Source: Aliamphritea ceti (lineage in GTDB: Bacteria; Pseudomonadota; Gammaproteobacteria; Pseudomonadales; Balneatricaceae). Taken from it: a stretch of 64,000 nucleotides of DNA. Numbering within the stretch: the stretch's first letter is position 1; each line of letters opens with the position of its first letter. Of the stretch, positions 9,624-18,746 are shown piece by piece. Both the position numbers and the translations under genes were made by a program. The notes under the pieces are model-generated. The model was not told the origin of the DNA and did not search any database. It worked only from the letters and a program-made list of their open reading frames with translations. The DNA is taken from positions 2,356,001-2,420,000 of the forward strand of contig NZ_AP025282.1 of NCBI RefSeq assembly GCF_024347215.1, read 5' to 3'.

Positions 9624-10165
9624 TAGCGACTCTCCTTCAGAACGGCATCCTGTGAGTGCAGGGATTTATTATCGTACTGGCTATAGGTGTTGGAATGACT
9701 GAACAGGTCACGCATTTTGTATGCGGTCATGAGGGCAAACCCGGCGACAGCGGCGCTAACCCAGAGAGAGGTTGGCCAGCTGAGGTTGGTGCTGGCACGG
9801 TTGATTTTCATCACAAACAAAAGATATTTAGCCGCATAGAAACCAAAGAAGCAGATAACAGCCAGGCCGATGAAATCATTAAATACTTTGATGAACGTAC
9901 GTTGTTTAGGGCTGAGATTAAGCAGTTCTATAATGCCGCCGGTGAGATGACCACGTTCGCGGGTAACCAACACCATAGAAATGAAATACAGCCATAAGCC
10001 GGTAAGGATGCTGATTTCCTCGATGGCGGGGAATGCCTGATCAAGCACATAACGCAGAAATACAGCAGTAGCCATCAGGCCGGTAAGGAATAAACAGAGG
10101 AATATGAGAAGCAACCGCGACAGCCGGGCAAAGCCAGCATCAAGTCGGCTGAGAAAGTTAAGCAT
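9623..10165 (-). CDS. dctQ: TRAP transporter small permease DctQ (system 1)
   Basis: About 180 residues with four hydrophobic segments and the conserved ERGHLTGGI region of DctQ proteins. I place the start at ATG 10165 (MLNFLSRLDAG) because GGGAG lies seven bases upstream; an in-frame start 36 bases further upstream lacks a site. It is the middle gene of the dctP-dctQ-dctM operon. Confidence 0.88.
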   Translation of the reverse strand: MLNFLSRLDAGFARLSRLLLIFLCLFLTGLMATAVFLRYVLDQAFPAIEEISILTGLWLYFISMVLVTRERGHLTGGIIELLNLSPKQRTFIKVFNDFIGLAVICFFGFYAAKYLLFVMKINRASTNLSWPTSLWVSAAVAGFALMTAYKMRDLFSHSNTYSQYDNKSLHSQDAVLKESR

Positions 10166-10232
10166 GGGATATCTCCCGAAAACAGGAAGGGGCCGGCACA
10201 TAAAGTACCGACCGGTTATCAGAAATCAGCGA

Positions 10233-11291
10233 TTACAGGTTAGCTGTTGCGGTACGTACCTGATCAACCAGGTGCTTACCGACTGTTTCTTCCATCCATG
10301 GCCATTCATTATCCTGAATGATGCTGCGTAACTTAGCCTGTTGCGGGCCGTCCAGTTCAACAACGTTAATGCCATAACCTTTGATATCTGCGATCAGCTT
10401 CTCGCTAATACTCTCTGCTTCCTTCCATGCCCAGCGGCCAGCGTCATCGGCCGCTGCTTGCAGGGCTTGCTGCTGATCTGCATTCAGATCATTCCACCAG
10501 TCCATGTTGACCAGAAAAGCACCTTGCTCGAAGTAGTCGCGGGAAAATACATAGGTTTCCAGTACATCACGCATCTGCCAGATTTCAGACGGTGGGCCAA
10601 AGGTACGGCCGTCGACACTGCCCAGCTGTAAGGCTGTATAAAGCTCGGAGAATGGCAGCGGCACCGGATTAAAGCCCAGGAACTCGAAGCGCTTAATCGC
10701 AGTTTGCATTGGTGGTACCCGTACCTTCAGGCCTTCGCCGTCTGCTGGGAAGTTAACCGGTACTTTACCTATGCCTTTACGAATGGCGATGCCGCCAAAA
10801 TCAACCGGCAGAATCGCCAGCAGCTTCATGTTCAGACCCGCATAGATCTCACTATAAGTGTCTACCATTGAGCCGCCTGGGCCGTATATGCTGGTTGCTT
10901 CATCCCAGTTTCCGGCAACCATACCCATAATGGAAATATTCAGGCGAGGGTCAAAATCTGTCGCAGGGAAGGTCATGGTCATGCCGATCTCACCGGCAAT
11001 GGTTTGTTCGAACTGTGAAGTCCAGTCACCCAAGTCACCACCCGGGTGGTAACGGATGTTGAATTCATCCGGTGCCTGTTTTTCCAAAGATGAAATAAAG
11101 CGATCGGCGATCGGGTTAAAGATATGTTCCTGTGACATTGCATGGGCCAGAATCACATCTTCTTCAGCTTGAACAGCAGGGCCCCAGGTTGCCAGAGAAA
11201 CCGCACCTGCGAGTGCCAGTGCTTTGAGTGATCCGCTCTTTAGGACAGTGTTCATTGATGAACAGCGCTTCAGGGAAAGGTTTTGCAGCAT
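10233..11291 (-). CDS. dctP: TRAP transporter substrate-binding protein DctP (system 1)
   Basis: 352 residues with an export signal: basic residues, a hydrophobic run around LKALALAGAVSLA and a likely cut after AVQA. The DctP fold is visible from the ILAHAMSQEH segment, the KVRVPPMQT beta strand carrying the conserved carboxylate-binding arginine, and the SELYTALQLGSVDG helix. CGGAG precedes ATG 11291; an inner ATG at 11255 would give a more usual signal peptide but has no ribosome site. It delivers an organic acid to the DctQM permease encoded downstream. The ligand is unknown. Confidence 0.92.
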   Translation of the reverse strand: MLQNLSLKRCSSMNTVLKSGSLKALALAGAVSLATWGPAVQAEEDVILAHAMSQEHIFNPIADRFISSLEKQAPDEFNIRYHPGGDLGDWTSQFEQTIAGEIGMTMTFPATDFDPRLNISIMGMVAGNWDEATSIYGPGGSMVDTYSEIYAGLNMKLLAILPVDFGGIAIRKGIGKVPVNFPADGEGLKVRVPPMQTAIKRFEFLGFNPVPLPFSELYTALQLGSVDGRTFGPPSEIWQMRDVLETYVFSRDYFEQGAFLVNMDWWNDLNADQQQALQAAADDAGRWAWKEAESISEKLIADIKGYGINVVELDGPQQAKLRSIIQDNEWPWMEETVGKHLVDQVRTATANL

Positions 11292-11585
11292 GGTTAACGC
11301 TCCGTAATTATTATTGTCTGGAATGTTTCAAAGAGTTTTCAGTGTTGCTGAGCGCTTATCTAAAGTCCTACTGGCAAGCGCTCTGAATTACTCTGAAACC
11401 GAGCATAACCAGTTCAGCGTTGTTAGAATTTTTTTGATTGTTGTCATTTCGGCAACGGCAATTATTTGAATAAAAATATGTCGCAGAGGTATTTGTAGGG
11501 ATTTTCAGATAACTGGTTTAAGCTGCCAGCAGTATCACTGTTAGTGTCATTATCAGTTTCAGTACAGTATTAAGGATGAGTGTTT

Positions 11586-12173
11586 ATGAAAGTTGCTGTG
11601 GTGTATTTCACCCATACAGACGTTACCGGCGCTTTAGCCCGTGCACTGGTTGAAAGCATTAAAGGTGCAGGGCCGGTTGAGGTTTTAGAGCACAGCATAA
11701 GTGGCTCAGAAATTATCGAAGGGCGGTTTAGAAATCAGCCGTTACTGGATGCGCTGAACAGCTGTGATGCAATCGTTTTTGGCTCGCCTACTTATATGGG
11801 CAGTGTAGCGGCACAATTTAAAGCCTTTGCAGACGCTACCAGCGAACTCTGGTGCGAGCAGCGCTGGGCAGGCAAATTAGCAGCAGGCTTTACCTGTGGC
11901 AGTGCACTTAACGGTGATCAGGCAGCGACCTTGCAATATATGGCAACACTGGCGAACCAGCAGGGCATGCTGTGGCTTGGTTTATCCAGTACTGGAGAAC
12001 AGCCGGCGCAAAATGAAGAGGGTGATACTGAAACGTTGGGTATTAACCGTTTAGGTTGCCAGGCGGGTGTTGTTGCGCAATCAGCTGATGGCACTGTTGA
12101 TCCGCGAGATCTGGCGACTGCCGCGTATCTTGGTAAGCGGATTACAGAGCAGTTAATGCGTTTTAAAAACTGA
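11586..12173 (+). CDS. flavodoxin/NADPH-dependent FMN reductase family protein
   Basis: 195 residues with a flavodoxin-like Rossmann fold: an FMN phosphate loop region at the N-terminus (YFTHTDVTGALA) and the conserved GSPTYMGSV loop at about residues 65-73. WrbA and flavodoxin-like quinone reductases share this layout. I use ATG 11586, nine bases after AAGGA; GTG 11580 is in frame but too close. It could be a quinone reductase or an electron carrier. It stands just upstream of a small membrane protein gene. Confidence 0.85.
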   Translation: MKVAVVYFTHTDVTGALARALVESIKGAGPVEVLEHSISGSEIIEGRFRNQPLLDALNSCDAIVFGSPTYMGSVAAQFKAFADATSELWCEQRWAGKLAAGFTCGSALNGDQAATLQYMATLANQQGMLWLGLSSTGEQPAQNEEGDTETLGINRLGCQAGVVAQSADGTVDPRDLATAAYLGKRITEQLMRFKN

Positions 12174-12210
12174 AAAAACGACTCCAAAAGCTCAGGTAAA
12201 AGGAAGCTAC

Positions 12211-12477
12211 ATGCGTTACATCATCGGCGTTGTGTTACCGGTAATATTGCAGTGTTTGTTTGTACTGGTGTTGGTAGAAATGAATACCGGCAATGGTTCC
12301 TGGGTGGGGCTTGGTGCGTTTTTATTAGGTATGTTTGCCATCCCTGGCACGGCAATTATTAATGCTATTTATATTCGCAGCCACCCGGACTTACATGCGG
12401 TGACTGTGATTAACCGTTGTTTTCTGTTCGCACTGATTGTTCCGGTGCTCACACCTGTATTCCTGTTAGCCCTCTGA
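12211..12477 (+). CDS. small integral membrane protein, unknown
   Basis: 88 residues with three hydrophobic segments (about 4-23, 31-52, 67-87) and almost no soluble part. AAAGGAAG lies eight bases before ATG 12211, so translation is credible. I do not recognise a family. It lies 37 bases after the flavodoxin-like gene and is probably co-transcribed with it. Its last 12 bases overlap the end of the convergent FrhB-family gene. Confidence 0.65.
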   Translation: MRYIIGVVLPVILQCLFVLVLVEMNTGNGSWVGLGAFLLGMFAIPGTAIINAIYIRSHPDLHAVTVINRCFLFALIVPVLTPVFLLAL

Positions 12478-13728
12478 CACAGGGCGGGGCTCTTTGTGCC
12501 GTTCGGCACGTTCAAAAGCACCTTGTTGCTGATTGTAGTTGAACTTAGAAGTGTTTCCCTGATGAATTTCCTGAATGCGTAATCCCTCTGTTTCCGGTAC
12601 CAGAATACCTGCAGCAGCCAAACCGTTATAGCGAGCCTGTGCAGCTTTCTTTTTGGTTACCTGGTGGGGTTGGGTTGTGTTCATGAATTCGATATCGACA
12701 TCGTCGCCTAATACCAGCGCACCTGCATTAACCGCGTCTGTCACTAACTGCATACCTGCCTGAGTACGGATGATGAGCGAGTTTGTGCCTAAATCAGTTT
12801 CTGAGTTTAAGCGATCAGGACTGCCGCCTTGCCAGGTATCGGCTGCGGCAATATCTGCACCGTCGCCAATGCCGTCCGGGCAAATTTTACAACGGAAGGG
12901 CAGCGACCAGGCGCTTTCATCCTCACCCCAAAAGTCCAGATAATGTACGTCTTTATGTTTCCCATCAGCGGTGTGAACAGTGGTGGGGCCTGGGCAGCCA
13001 AAGCCACGGTAACGTAATGCAGTCACTTCGCTGCGTTGAATCTCTTGTTCATTGAGAAAGCGGTCCATAGATGTGTCTGGCATATAGCCGCCACAGACGG
13101 GCGTTAGCCAGTAACGGATCAGCTGATTCACCCGTGGGTCGAGGTGTGCAAGGTTTCTTACCGCATTCAGGTCGCAGGATTTAGCGATCAGAGCAAAAGG
13201 TTCGCCGCGGTCTAATGCAGCATTGATATCAATCAGTGGTGCGGTTGGGCCATAACGGGAGCCGGATGCTTCCAATACATCTGCTTCAGTAAAGCTGAGG
13301 GTTGCTTCACCAAAGGTTGGCTCAGTGACAGAGGCTTTTACGTGCAAGATAAAAGCAACTTTTTTGGATGCCAGAAGATAGCTGGCCAGCGCAGTTAAAA
13401 CACCGCCGGTAGCGCCCATATGGCGTATTTCCGGGTTGCCTGCCCAGCCGAGTGATAGTTGATGGTAAGGCCCCCAGACCGGATCATGATTGGGTGCTTC
13501 ATCAATAAGAGGTGCTGGCAGCCCTTCAGCGCGGGTGCTGGGGCAGGTTGCATAAACCCTATCGACGTCTGACTCTGATAACGGGTTCAGAATCTGAGGG
13601 CGCAATTCACCGCTCTGAGATTTGGTCATCCGGACTTTAGCTTCGCCTGTAAGCGACTGGCAAAGCCCGCAGCCAATACAGACACCATCTTCGACAATAC
13701 GATAAAAGCGATCATTCTGGTTGGTCAT
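12466..13728 (-). CDS. FrhB/FdhB-family iron-sulfur flavoprotein
   Basis: 420 residues. The N-terminus carries a ferredoxin-like cluster site (Cys17, Cys20, Cys23, with Cys62 as a likely fourth ligand), and a second cysteine group (RCKICPDGIGDGADI) lies in the C-terminal half. This is the coenzyme F420 hydrogenase/dehydrogenase beta-subunit family, which also includes plant 7-hydroxymethyl chlorophyll a reductase and many bacterial members of unknown function. F420 is not expected in gammaproteobacteria, so a different hydride or electron partner is likely. No partner oxidoreductase subunit is encoded beside it. Confidence 0.85.
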   Translation of the reverse strand: MTNQNDRFYRIVEDGVCIGCGLCQSLTGEAKVRMTKSQSGELRPQILNPLSESDVDRVYATCPSTRAEGLPAPLIDEAPNHDPVWGPYHQLSLGWAGNPEIRHMGATGGVLTALASYLLASKKVAFILHVKASVTEPTFGEATLSFTEADVLEASGSRYGPTAPLIDINAALDRGEPFALIAKSCDLNAVRNLAHLDPRVNQLIRYWLTPVCGGYMPDTSMDRFLNEQEIQRSEVTALRYRGFGCPGPTTVHTADGKHKDVHYLDFWGEDESAWSLPFRCKICPDGIGDGADIAAADTWQGGSPDRLNSETDLGTNSLIIRTQAGMQLVTDAVNAGALVLGDDVDIEFMNTTQPHQVTKKKAAQARYNGLAAAGILVPETEGLRIQEIHQGNTSKFNYNQQQGAFERAERHKEPRPVSEG

Positions 13729-14062
13729 AGCATGCTCCTGCCTTTTAGAGTAGGCATGTAATGAATAGCTTTCAGATTAACTGAGCCAGTTTAAGACACA
13801 ATACTGGGTTGCTTCAGGAGGTCGCTAATAGGGTATTGATGGCGTTGCTGACACAAGAGTTAAGCAGATAAACGCTGGCGTTGAGTATTTACACTGCGAG
13901 AATAGTCATTTGTATCTGGCTTATGCTGCATTTTAACCGATAAGTTATATTTGGCGGATGAAGATGCCCTAATTAGTCTGCCGATCCGTTATACTGCCTA
14001 CCTTGTACGTATACATCTGTTAGCGCCGGTGTATGCAGATTATTTCGTAGTAGGAGCGCTCA
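13729..14062. other. intergenic region, 334 bases
   Basis: The gap lies between the divergent FrhB-family and SEC-C genes. A TATACT box near 13991 could serve the SEC-C gene, but no good -35 element is seen. I find no hairpin with a T run and no coding frame that looks real. Confidence 0.5.
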
Positions 14063-14395
14063 GTGTCAAAGTTTTTCTTTAAAGGTACCCCGGATTTAAT
14101 GGGGAATTACGGTAAAAGTGGATATAACCCCAAGCCTGATGTTAAGGCTGGCAGTAAAGCGCAGCCGCTTGCTATTACGGTTAATAATGAAGCCCGTCGC
14201 GAAGAGGTAGAAGCGTTGCTGGCTGAGCATGATTTAGTTGCGAATATCGACGTTGTGGCTGATGTTGCAGAGAATATTGCAGAGCTGGAAGCAATGATTA
14301 ATACGCCGGAAACGCAGCGGTTTGAGGCAAAGCCTGCCCGTAACGAACCTTGTTTATGTGGTAGCGGTAAGAAGTATAAGAAGTGTTGTGGCTAA
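14063..14395 (+). CDS. SWIM/SEC-C metal-binding motif protein (PBPRA1643 type)
   Basis: 110 residues. The C-terminus is a SEC-C zinc-binding motif ([16 protein letters not shown]), as at the end of SecA. The N-terminus ([20 protein letters not shown]) matches the small family named after PBPRA1643, which is common in marine gammaproteobacteria and of unknown function. The start is GTG 14063 with TAGGAG nine bases upstream. It is probably a soluble zinc-binding protein. Confidence 0.88.
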   Translation: MSKFFFKGTPDLMGNYGKSGYNPKPDVKAGSKAQPLAITVNNEARREEVEALLAEHDLVANIDVVADVAENIAELEAMINTPETQRFEAKPARNEPCLCGSGKKYKKCCG

Positions 14396-14408
14396 ACAAA
14401 GATTAAGC

Positions 14409-14461
14409 CATAGCTTTCAATGAAAGCAGCTAAGTCATAGCTTTAATGAGAGTAGCTAAGC
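14409..14461. repeat. imperfect 26-27 base tandem repeat
   Basis: Two copies starting CATAGCTTT (14409-14435 and 14436-14461) follow the SEC-C gene. The first copy contains the small hairpin GCTTTC-AAT-GAAAGC. There is no T run, so it is not a classic terminator. Confidence 0.6.
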
Positions 14462-14530
14462 TAAACGTGCTACATGACACTTGGGAAAATAGAATCTAAT
14501 ACATAAGCGCTGTAAAAGGAGCCGTCATAA

Positions 14531-15211
14531 ATGGCAACATTGAGCGATAAAAAGATTCTCCAGTCATGGCATAAGAATGTGTCGCCATGGACGGCTGCAA
14601 TTCAGGATAAAGCTATACCAAGCCGCATACTGGTTACCGATCAGGCTATTACAGACACAGTTGCGTCATTGCAGCCCGAAACCGTGCTGGACATCGGCTG
14701 TGGAGAAGGCTGGTTAGCACGGTCACTCGCCGATCGCGGTATGAAAGTTACAGGCATCGATGCAGTTGCCGGTTTGATTGATAAAGCTCGAAGGTTGAGC
14801 GCTGTACAAATAGCTTACGAGCAAATAGCGTACGAAGAGCTGTCGGCTACACGCATAACAGACCGTTATGATCTGGCCGTTTGTAACTTCTCGTTATTAG
14901 GTAAAGAGTCCGTAGAACACGTCTTGAAAACTATTCCCCAGCTGCTTAATCCCGGTGGCCATTTTGTCGTACAGACCTTACATCCGCTGATCAGCTGCGG
15001 CGAATCCGCTTATGAAGATAGCTGGCGGGAAGGTTCATGGGCAGGCTTTAGCGATGAGTTTACAGATCCGGCCCCCTGGTACTTTCGAACCATTGAATCC
15101 TGGACTGAACTCTTCGTCTCCAATGGTTTGAGTATTCAGCAGTTGAAAGAACCGGTTCACCCTGAATCCGGACAACCCGCGTCACTGATTATCGTTTCTT
15201 CCGTGCCATGA
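14531..15211 (+). CDS. class I SAM-dependent methyltransferase
   Basis: 226 residues. Motif I of the SAM-binding fold reads LDIGCGEGWLA at about residues 54-64, followed by the acidic residue of motif II (GIDAVAG) and the NFSLLG strand-4 region. This is the methyltransferase-11/25 type. The substrate is not identifiable; a small molecule is likely. AAAGGAG precedes ATG 14531. It lies just upstream of a DUF1801 gene on the same strand. Confidence 0.88.
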   Translation: MATLSDKKILQSWHKNVSPWTAAIQDKAIPSRILVTDQAITDTVASLQPETVLDIGCGEGWLARSLADRGMKVTGIDAVAGLIDKARRLSAVQIAYEQIAYEELSATRITDRYDLAVCNFSLLGKESVEHVLKTIPQLLNPGGHFVVQTLHPLISCGESAYEDSWREGSWAGFSDEFTDPAPWYFRTIESWTELFVSNGLSIQQLKEPVHPESGQPASLIIVSSVP

Positions 15212-15241
15212 ATAGCTGCTCAGCTGTGAAGTGTGAGTGAT

Positions 15242-15658
15242 ATGGCTACTGATATGAATACAGAAGCGACAGATAAATTTGCGACTTATCCTGACGATGT
15301 CCGGGTCAGCCTGATGGCTATTCGTGAAATGATCTTTGCCATTGCCAAAGCCCATAACCTCAGCCCCGTTGAAGAATCACTTAAGTGGGGGCAGCCAAGC
15401 TATTCAGTAAAAGGCGGCAGTCCTGTTCGGATCGACTGGAGTGCAAAAGCGCCGGATCAGTACAGTGTATATTTCAACTGCAGCACTAAGCTGGTGGCTA
15501 CATTCAAAGAAGTTTACGGTGAAGAACTGCAATTTAACGGCAACAGGGAGCTGGTCTTAAACAGGCATGATGCTTTGCCCGTTAAGCCTTTGCAGCATTG
15601 TCTCGAAGTTGCACTGCGGTATCACAGTTTGAAGAAGCTGCCTTTGTTGGGTATGTAA
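15242..15658 (+). CDS. DUF1801 (YdhG-like) domain protein
   Basis: About 138 residues. The domain runs from FATYPDDVR to the C-terminus and shows the EESLKWGQPSY segment typical of DUF1801, a small alpha/beta fold related to iron-chaperone frataxin-like and YdhG proteins. Function is unknown. The start is uncertain: ATG 15242 and GTG 15233 are in frame and neither has a strong ribosome site. The gap from the methyltransferase is about 30 bases, so one transcript is likely. Confidence 0.8.
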   Translation: MATDMNTEATDKFATYPDDVRVSLMAIREMIFAIAKAHNLSPVEESLKWGQPSYSVKGGSPVRIDWSAKAPDQYSVYFNCSTKLVATFKEVYGEELQFNGNRELVLNRHDALPVKPLQHCLEVALRYHSLKKLPLLGM

Positions 15659-15707
15659 AATCCATATCATATTAGCGCTGAAGCATAAGTGGGCTATCAG
15701 AAGGGCT

Positions 15708-15754
15708 ATCAGGCCTGAACTGGAGCAGGTCTTACCTCCGAGCTCAGGCCTGAT
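15708..15754. terminator. long hairpin between convergent genes
   Basis: ATCAGGCCTGA (15708-15718) and TCAGGCCTGAT (15744-15754) form an 11-base stem, with a further GGAG/CTCC pairing inside. It separates the convergent DUF1801 and PhoD-like genes. The T run is weak, so its terminator role is inferred from position. Confidence 0.5.
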
Positions 15755-15759
15755 TCTAA

Positions 15760-17424
15760 TCACTCACCTGTCAGCTTGATTCTTTTCTGTGTCAGTTCAC
15801 CGTCATCACCGGCGGGCCAGTACAGGTCTACGTTAACGCTGGCTGTGCCATCCTGATCGTCTGTATTCACAATCAAAAAGTTGTGCTGGCCAGACAGGGC
15901 ATAAAGCCTTGTGGCATAGCCACCTTCATAACCGGATATGCTTCCGGTACTGCGAATGAGCATTTCTGCTTTAGCCGGCGCAGGCTTTCTGGATATAGCG
16001 CTGGATGTAGCATTAAACACTTTAGCTTTAGGGTACTTATCACGGTTTTCCAGCTGATACACACTGGCGCTATGAACGTCGCCACTGAGAATTGTAGCCG
16101 GGCAGCCATACTGGTCCGACAAGCCCATCACAGCATCCAGCAGTTTATTGCGCTCTTTGTGGTTGGTCTCATGTTCCCATTCATCCCGCAGGTCATCTTT
16201 GACAGAACCAATATCCAGGCTGGATACCAGAGCACCCCAGTGAACCACAGGTACAGGGGATACAATGAACAGACTGCTGGAACGTTTGGCGGCTTGTTCA
16301 AGCCAGTGGAGGAACCTGGTCATCTGTTTTTCACCGAGTAGAGCAGTGCCTTCTTCATGACGCTCGTAGTCGTGATGCCCGCGCATATCTAACACATAGA
16401 ATTCGTGATTTCCCATGCGGAAACTGTAATCCCACTCACAGTCTTCGTTGTCTTCAGGCTTTAACGAGACAGGTGTTTTAGGATTATGGCTGTGCTGATA
16501 CTCAAAATAGACCTGTTTAGCTGCTTCAAACATTAGCTGAATCAACTGATCATTGGTGGCTTCGTCGTCATCCTGAAACAGACGGTTAAGCAGTTTCTTT
16601 CGCTCTGCTCTGGAGTACGAGCCCCAACCGTCCATGATCTCGTGATCGTCCCAGACCATATAAGTAGGGAAGCGCTGAAAAGCTTTCTTAAGATTAGGGA
16701 AGTTCCAGTAAAGGCGGTAATAGCTGCGGTAAATGTCGACGAAGTACTCAATCAGCTCTTGCTGCTTAAGAGCGCCGTTTTCACTGTATTCTTTGATAAT
16801 GGCGTTCTTGTAATCGGCCAGCCAGGTCCATACGGAATACATGTCTTCTTTATCGTTCGCATCAATATATACCTGATCACCGCCACCGATGGAGAACAAA
16901 CCGTTGCGGTTTACCATTGTCTGGTAATACAGCGGCCATGCGCCTTCACTATTGCTAACTGAACTGAAAGGATCATGGCAGCTGAAATAGCCAAAAGTTA
17001 CTGATGAAAGGTTGGCCGGTAAGGCACGGAAGAACTTCTTACCCTGATGGCCTATCTCGGTCCGGCGGGGGATTCTGTCAGCATCCGCTTTATCGGCAAT
17101 CACTGCGTAATAGTACTTCTTGCCAGCTTCTAACCCGGAGATGCTGAATATAGCGGTGTTATCAGTAGTCTCATCAATTTGCTTAGGTTTGCAGTAAACA
17201 GGCTTAGTTGTTTGTTTTGCCACAAAAGCATCAACATCCAGACCGTCCAGCGTATCAAGATCACCTTCAAGGGGTTTCTCGGTCACCACCAGCCACCAGC
17301 GGGCACTGCAATACAACCTGACCCAGAGCTTGCAGGTTTTGGCCGTCATATGACCGATGATTGCTAACGACCCGAGCTTAGGATGCTCCTGTTCGACATT
17401 GGCGGGATTCCTTGGGAAATACAT
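15760..17424 (-). CDS. PhoD-like metallophosphatase family protein
   Basis: 554 residues. An N-terminal fibronectin-like region (about 15-130) is followed by the PhoD metallophosphatase core. Metal-site motifs are visible: FSCHD, GGGDQVY, VWDDHE and the late LSGDVHSASVY. PhoD enzymes are calcium/iron phosphodiesterases and alkaline phosphatases, usually exported by the Tat path. This protein starts MYFPRNPAN with no Tat or Sec signal, so a cytosolic place is suggested. No neighbour points to phosphate starvation. The exact substrate is unknown. Confidence 0.87.
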   Translation of the reverse strand: MYFPRNPANVEQEHPKLGSLAIIGHMTAKTCKLWVRLYCSARWWLVVTEKPLEGDLDTLDGLDVDAFVAKQTTKPVYCKPKQIDETTDNTAIFSISGLEAGKKYYYAVIADKADADRIPRRTEIGHQGKKFFRALPANLSSVTFGYFSCHDPFSSVSNSEGAWPLYYQTMVNRNGLFSIGGGDQVYIDANDKEDMYSVWTWLADYKNAIIKEYSENGALKQQELIEYFVDIYRSYYRLYWNFPNLKKAFQRFPTYMVWDDHEIMDGWGSYSRAERKKLLNRLFQDDDEATNDQLIQLMFEAAKQVYFEYQHSHNPKTPVSLKPEDNEDCEWDYSFRMGNHEFYVLDMRGHHDYERHEEGTALLGEKQMTRFLHWLEQAAKRSSSLFIVSPVPVVHWGALVSSLDIGSVKDDLRDEWEHETNHKERNKLLDAVMGLSDQYGCPATILSGDVHSASVYQLENRDKYPKAKVFNATSSAISRKPAPAKAEMLIRSTGSISGYEGGYATRLYALSGQHNFLIVNTDDQDGTASVNVDLYWPAGDDGELTQKRIKLTGE

Positions 17425-17835
17425 ACCTATCTCCTTATAGTTTTATATGCTCTTGCCACGTTCCTTCAGCGCTGAGGCTCAAGAATAAGCGGTTTGTAAG
17501 AATAGCGGCTTCTGGCAGATAAGTATCTACGGAAGAAGTGAAGCATTATTAAGAAGAAGTGTTGAAGTGGTAAATGCGTATTGGTCTTTGTGAGAACAAT
17601 AAATCAGTTGTTTGCTGTCTATTGTGTTTTTTTTCAACTGTTTCAGGTCAATAGAGATGCAGTTGATACCAAGATGATACTGTTTTGGTCGGTCGATGTG
17701 TGTTTAATGGCTGAAGATGTTCTCAATGAGTCAGTAAGTGCCAGATATGTGTGTCTAAGCACCGTAACTCATTGATTGAATACTGCTTAATACCGAATGA
17801 AACGGAAACGTATAGCCAACAAGGAAGCGTGATTG
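17425..17835. other. intergenic region, 411 bases
   Basis: The region lies between the divergent PhoD-like and cold-shock/DUF3465 genes. It is AT-rich with a run of eight T near 17628. A 64-codon open frame exists here but has no ribosome site and no recognisable protein character. I see no repeat or RNA gene. Confidence 0.5.
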
Positions 17836-18570
17836 ATGAATCTCCAAATAGGGATTTTGAAAGTTTGGAAGGAAGACAAAGGGTTTGGCTTTATTGCACC
17901 TGGAGATGGTGGAAGCGATGTTTTCGTTCATATTCGCGATTTCGGCAACATTCCTCGCAAACCCAGAGTCGGTGATCAAATTCATTTCCAACCGATGAAA
18001 GATAACGAAGGGCGACTTCGTGCCGGTGATGTTCAGATTGAAGGTATCAGCCGATCAGTGTCTGTCACGCGGTCCAACAGAAAGAAAAAGCCAAAATCTG
18101 CTCGGCGGAAAGAAAGCAGTCGATTTGTATCGACTGCGATATCAGTAGTGCTTCTGGGTTTTCTTGCTTTTTTTGGTTATGACGCATTACAAGGTGAATT
18201 CAATAGAGGTTCACTTGAAACTTATGAAGTCACATCTACAGATGCTCTGTTAAAGCAGGCATTTCAGGATCGTAAAAGTGATCTGCAAGTTACTGGTACA
18301 GGCACAGTTATAAGAATTTTACAGGATGATCTTCAGGGTAGCAGGCATCAAAAATTCATTATCCGCTTGAACTCCAGCCAAACCTTACTGGTAGCTCACA
18401 ATATCGACTTAGCCCCACGCATAAGTTCGCTTCAGGAGGGGGATGCGATTTCATTTAATGGTGAATATGAATGGAATGAGAGAGGTGGTGTAGTGCATTG
18501 GACTCACCATGATCCTGCTGGTCGGCACGAAGCTGGGTGGCTTAAGCATGAAGGGCGAGCTTATCAATGA
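17836..18570 (+). CDS. cold-shock domain, membrane helix and DUF3465 fusion protein
   Basis: 244 residues. Residues about 3-68 are a cold-shock OB fold with both RNA-binding motifs in recognisable form (GFGFI and DVFVHI). A basic stretch rich in Arg/Lys (about 78-97) leads to one transmembrane helix (about 100-120). The C-terminal part (about 135-244) matches DUF3465, a predicted OB-like domain ending in the conserved HHDP-GRH-GWLKH pattern. ATG 17836 follows AAGGAAG by eight bases. It may be a membrane-tethered nucleic-acid-binding protein, with DUF3465 on the far side of the membrane. Function is not known. Confidence 0.85.
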   Translation: MNLQIGILKVWKEDKGFGFIAPGDGGSDVFVHIRDFGNIPRKPRVGDQIHFQPMKDNEGRLRAGDVQIEGISRSVSVTRSNRKKKPKSARRKESSRFVSTAISVVLLGFLAFFGYDALQGEFNRGSLETYEVTSTDALLKQAFQDRKSDLQVTGTGTVIRILQDDLQGSRHQKFIIRLNSSQTLLVAHNIDLAPRISSLQEGDAISFNGEYEWNERGGVVHWTHHDPAGRHEAGWLKHEGRAYQ

Positions 18571-18746
18571 TACATAAGGCAGTTCTTCTGAGACGCAGTG
18601 CCATCAGAAGAACATTTGGGATAGGGAATAGTTGGGACAGAGTAAAAACATATTTAGTGTTAACTCAGACTATAAATGTCGTACGAAGAATAAATCAGTT
18701 CAACGCCAGCTAAAAATTTAAGTATTAATGTATTTAAGGAAAAAAG

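Noticed and set aside
17581..17775. 64-codon open frame in the gap before the cold-shock/DUF3465 gene
   Set aside because: No ribosome site, low-complexity T-rich DNA and no recognised protein features.
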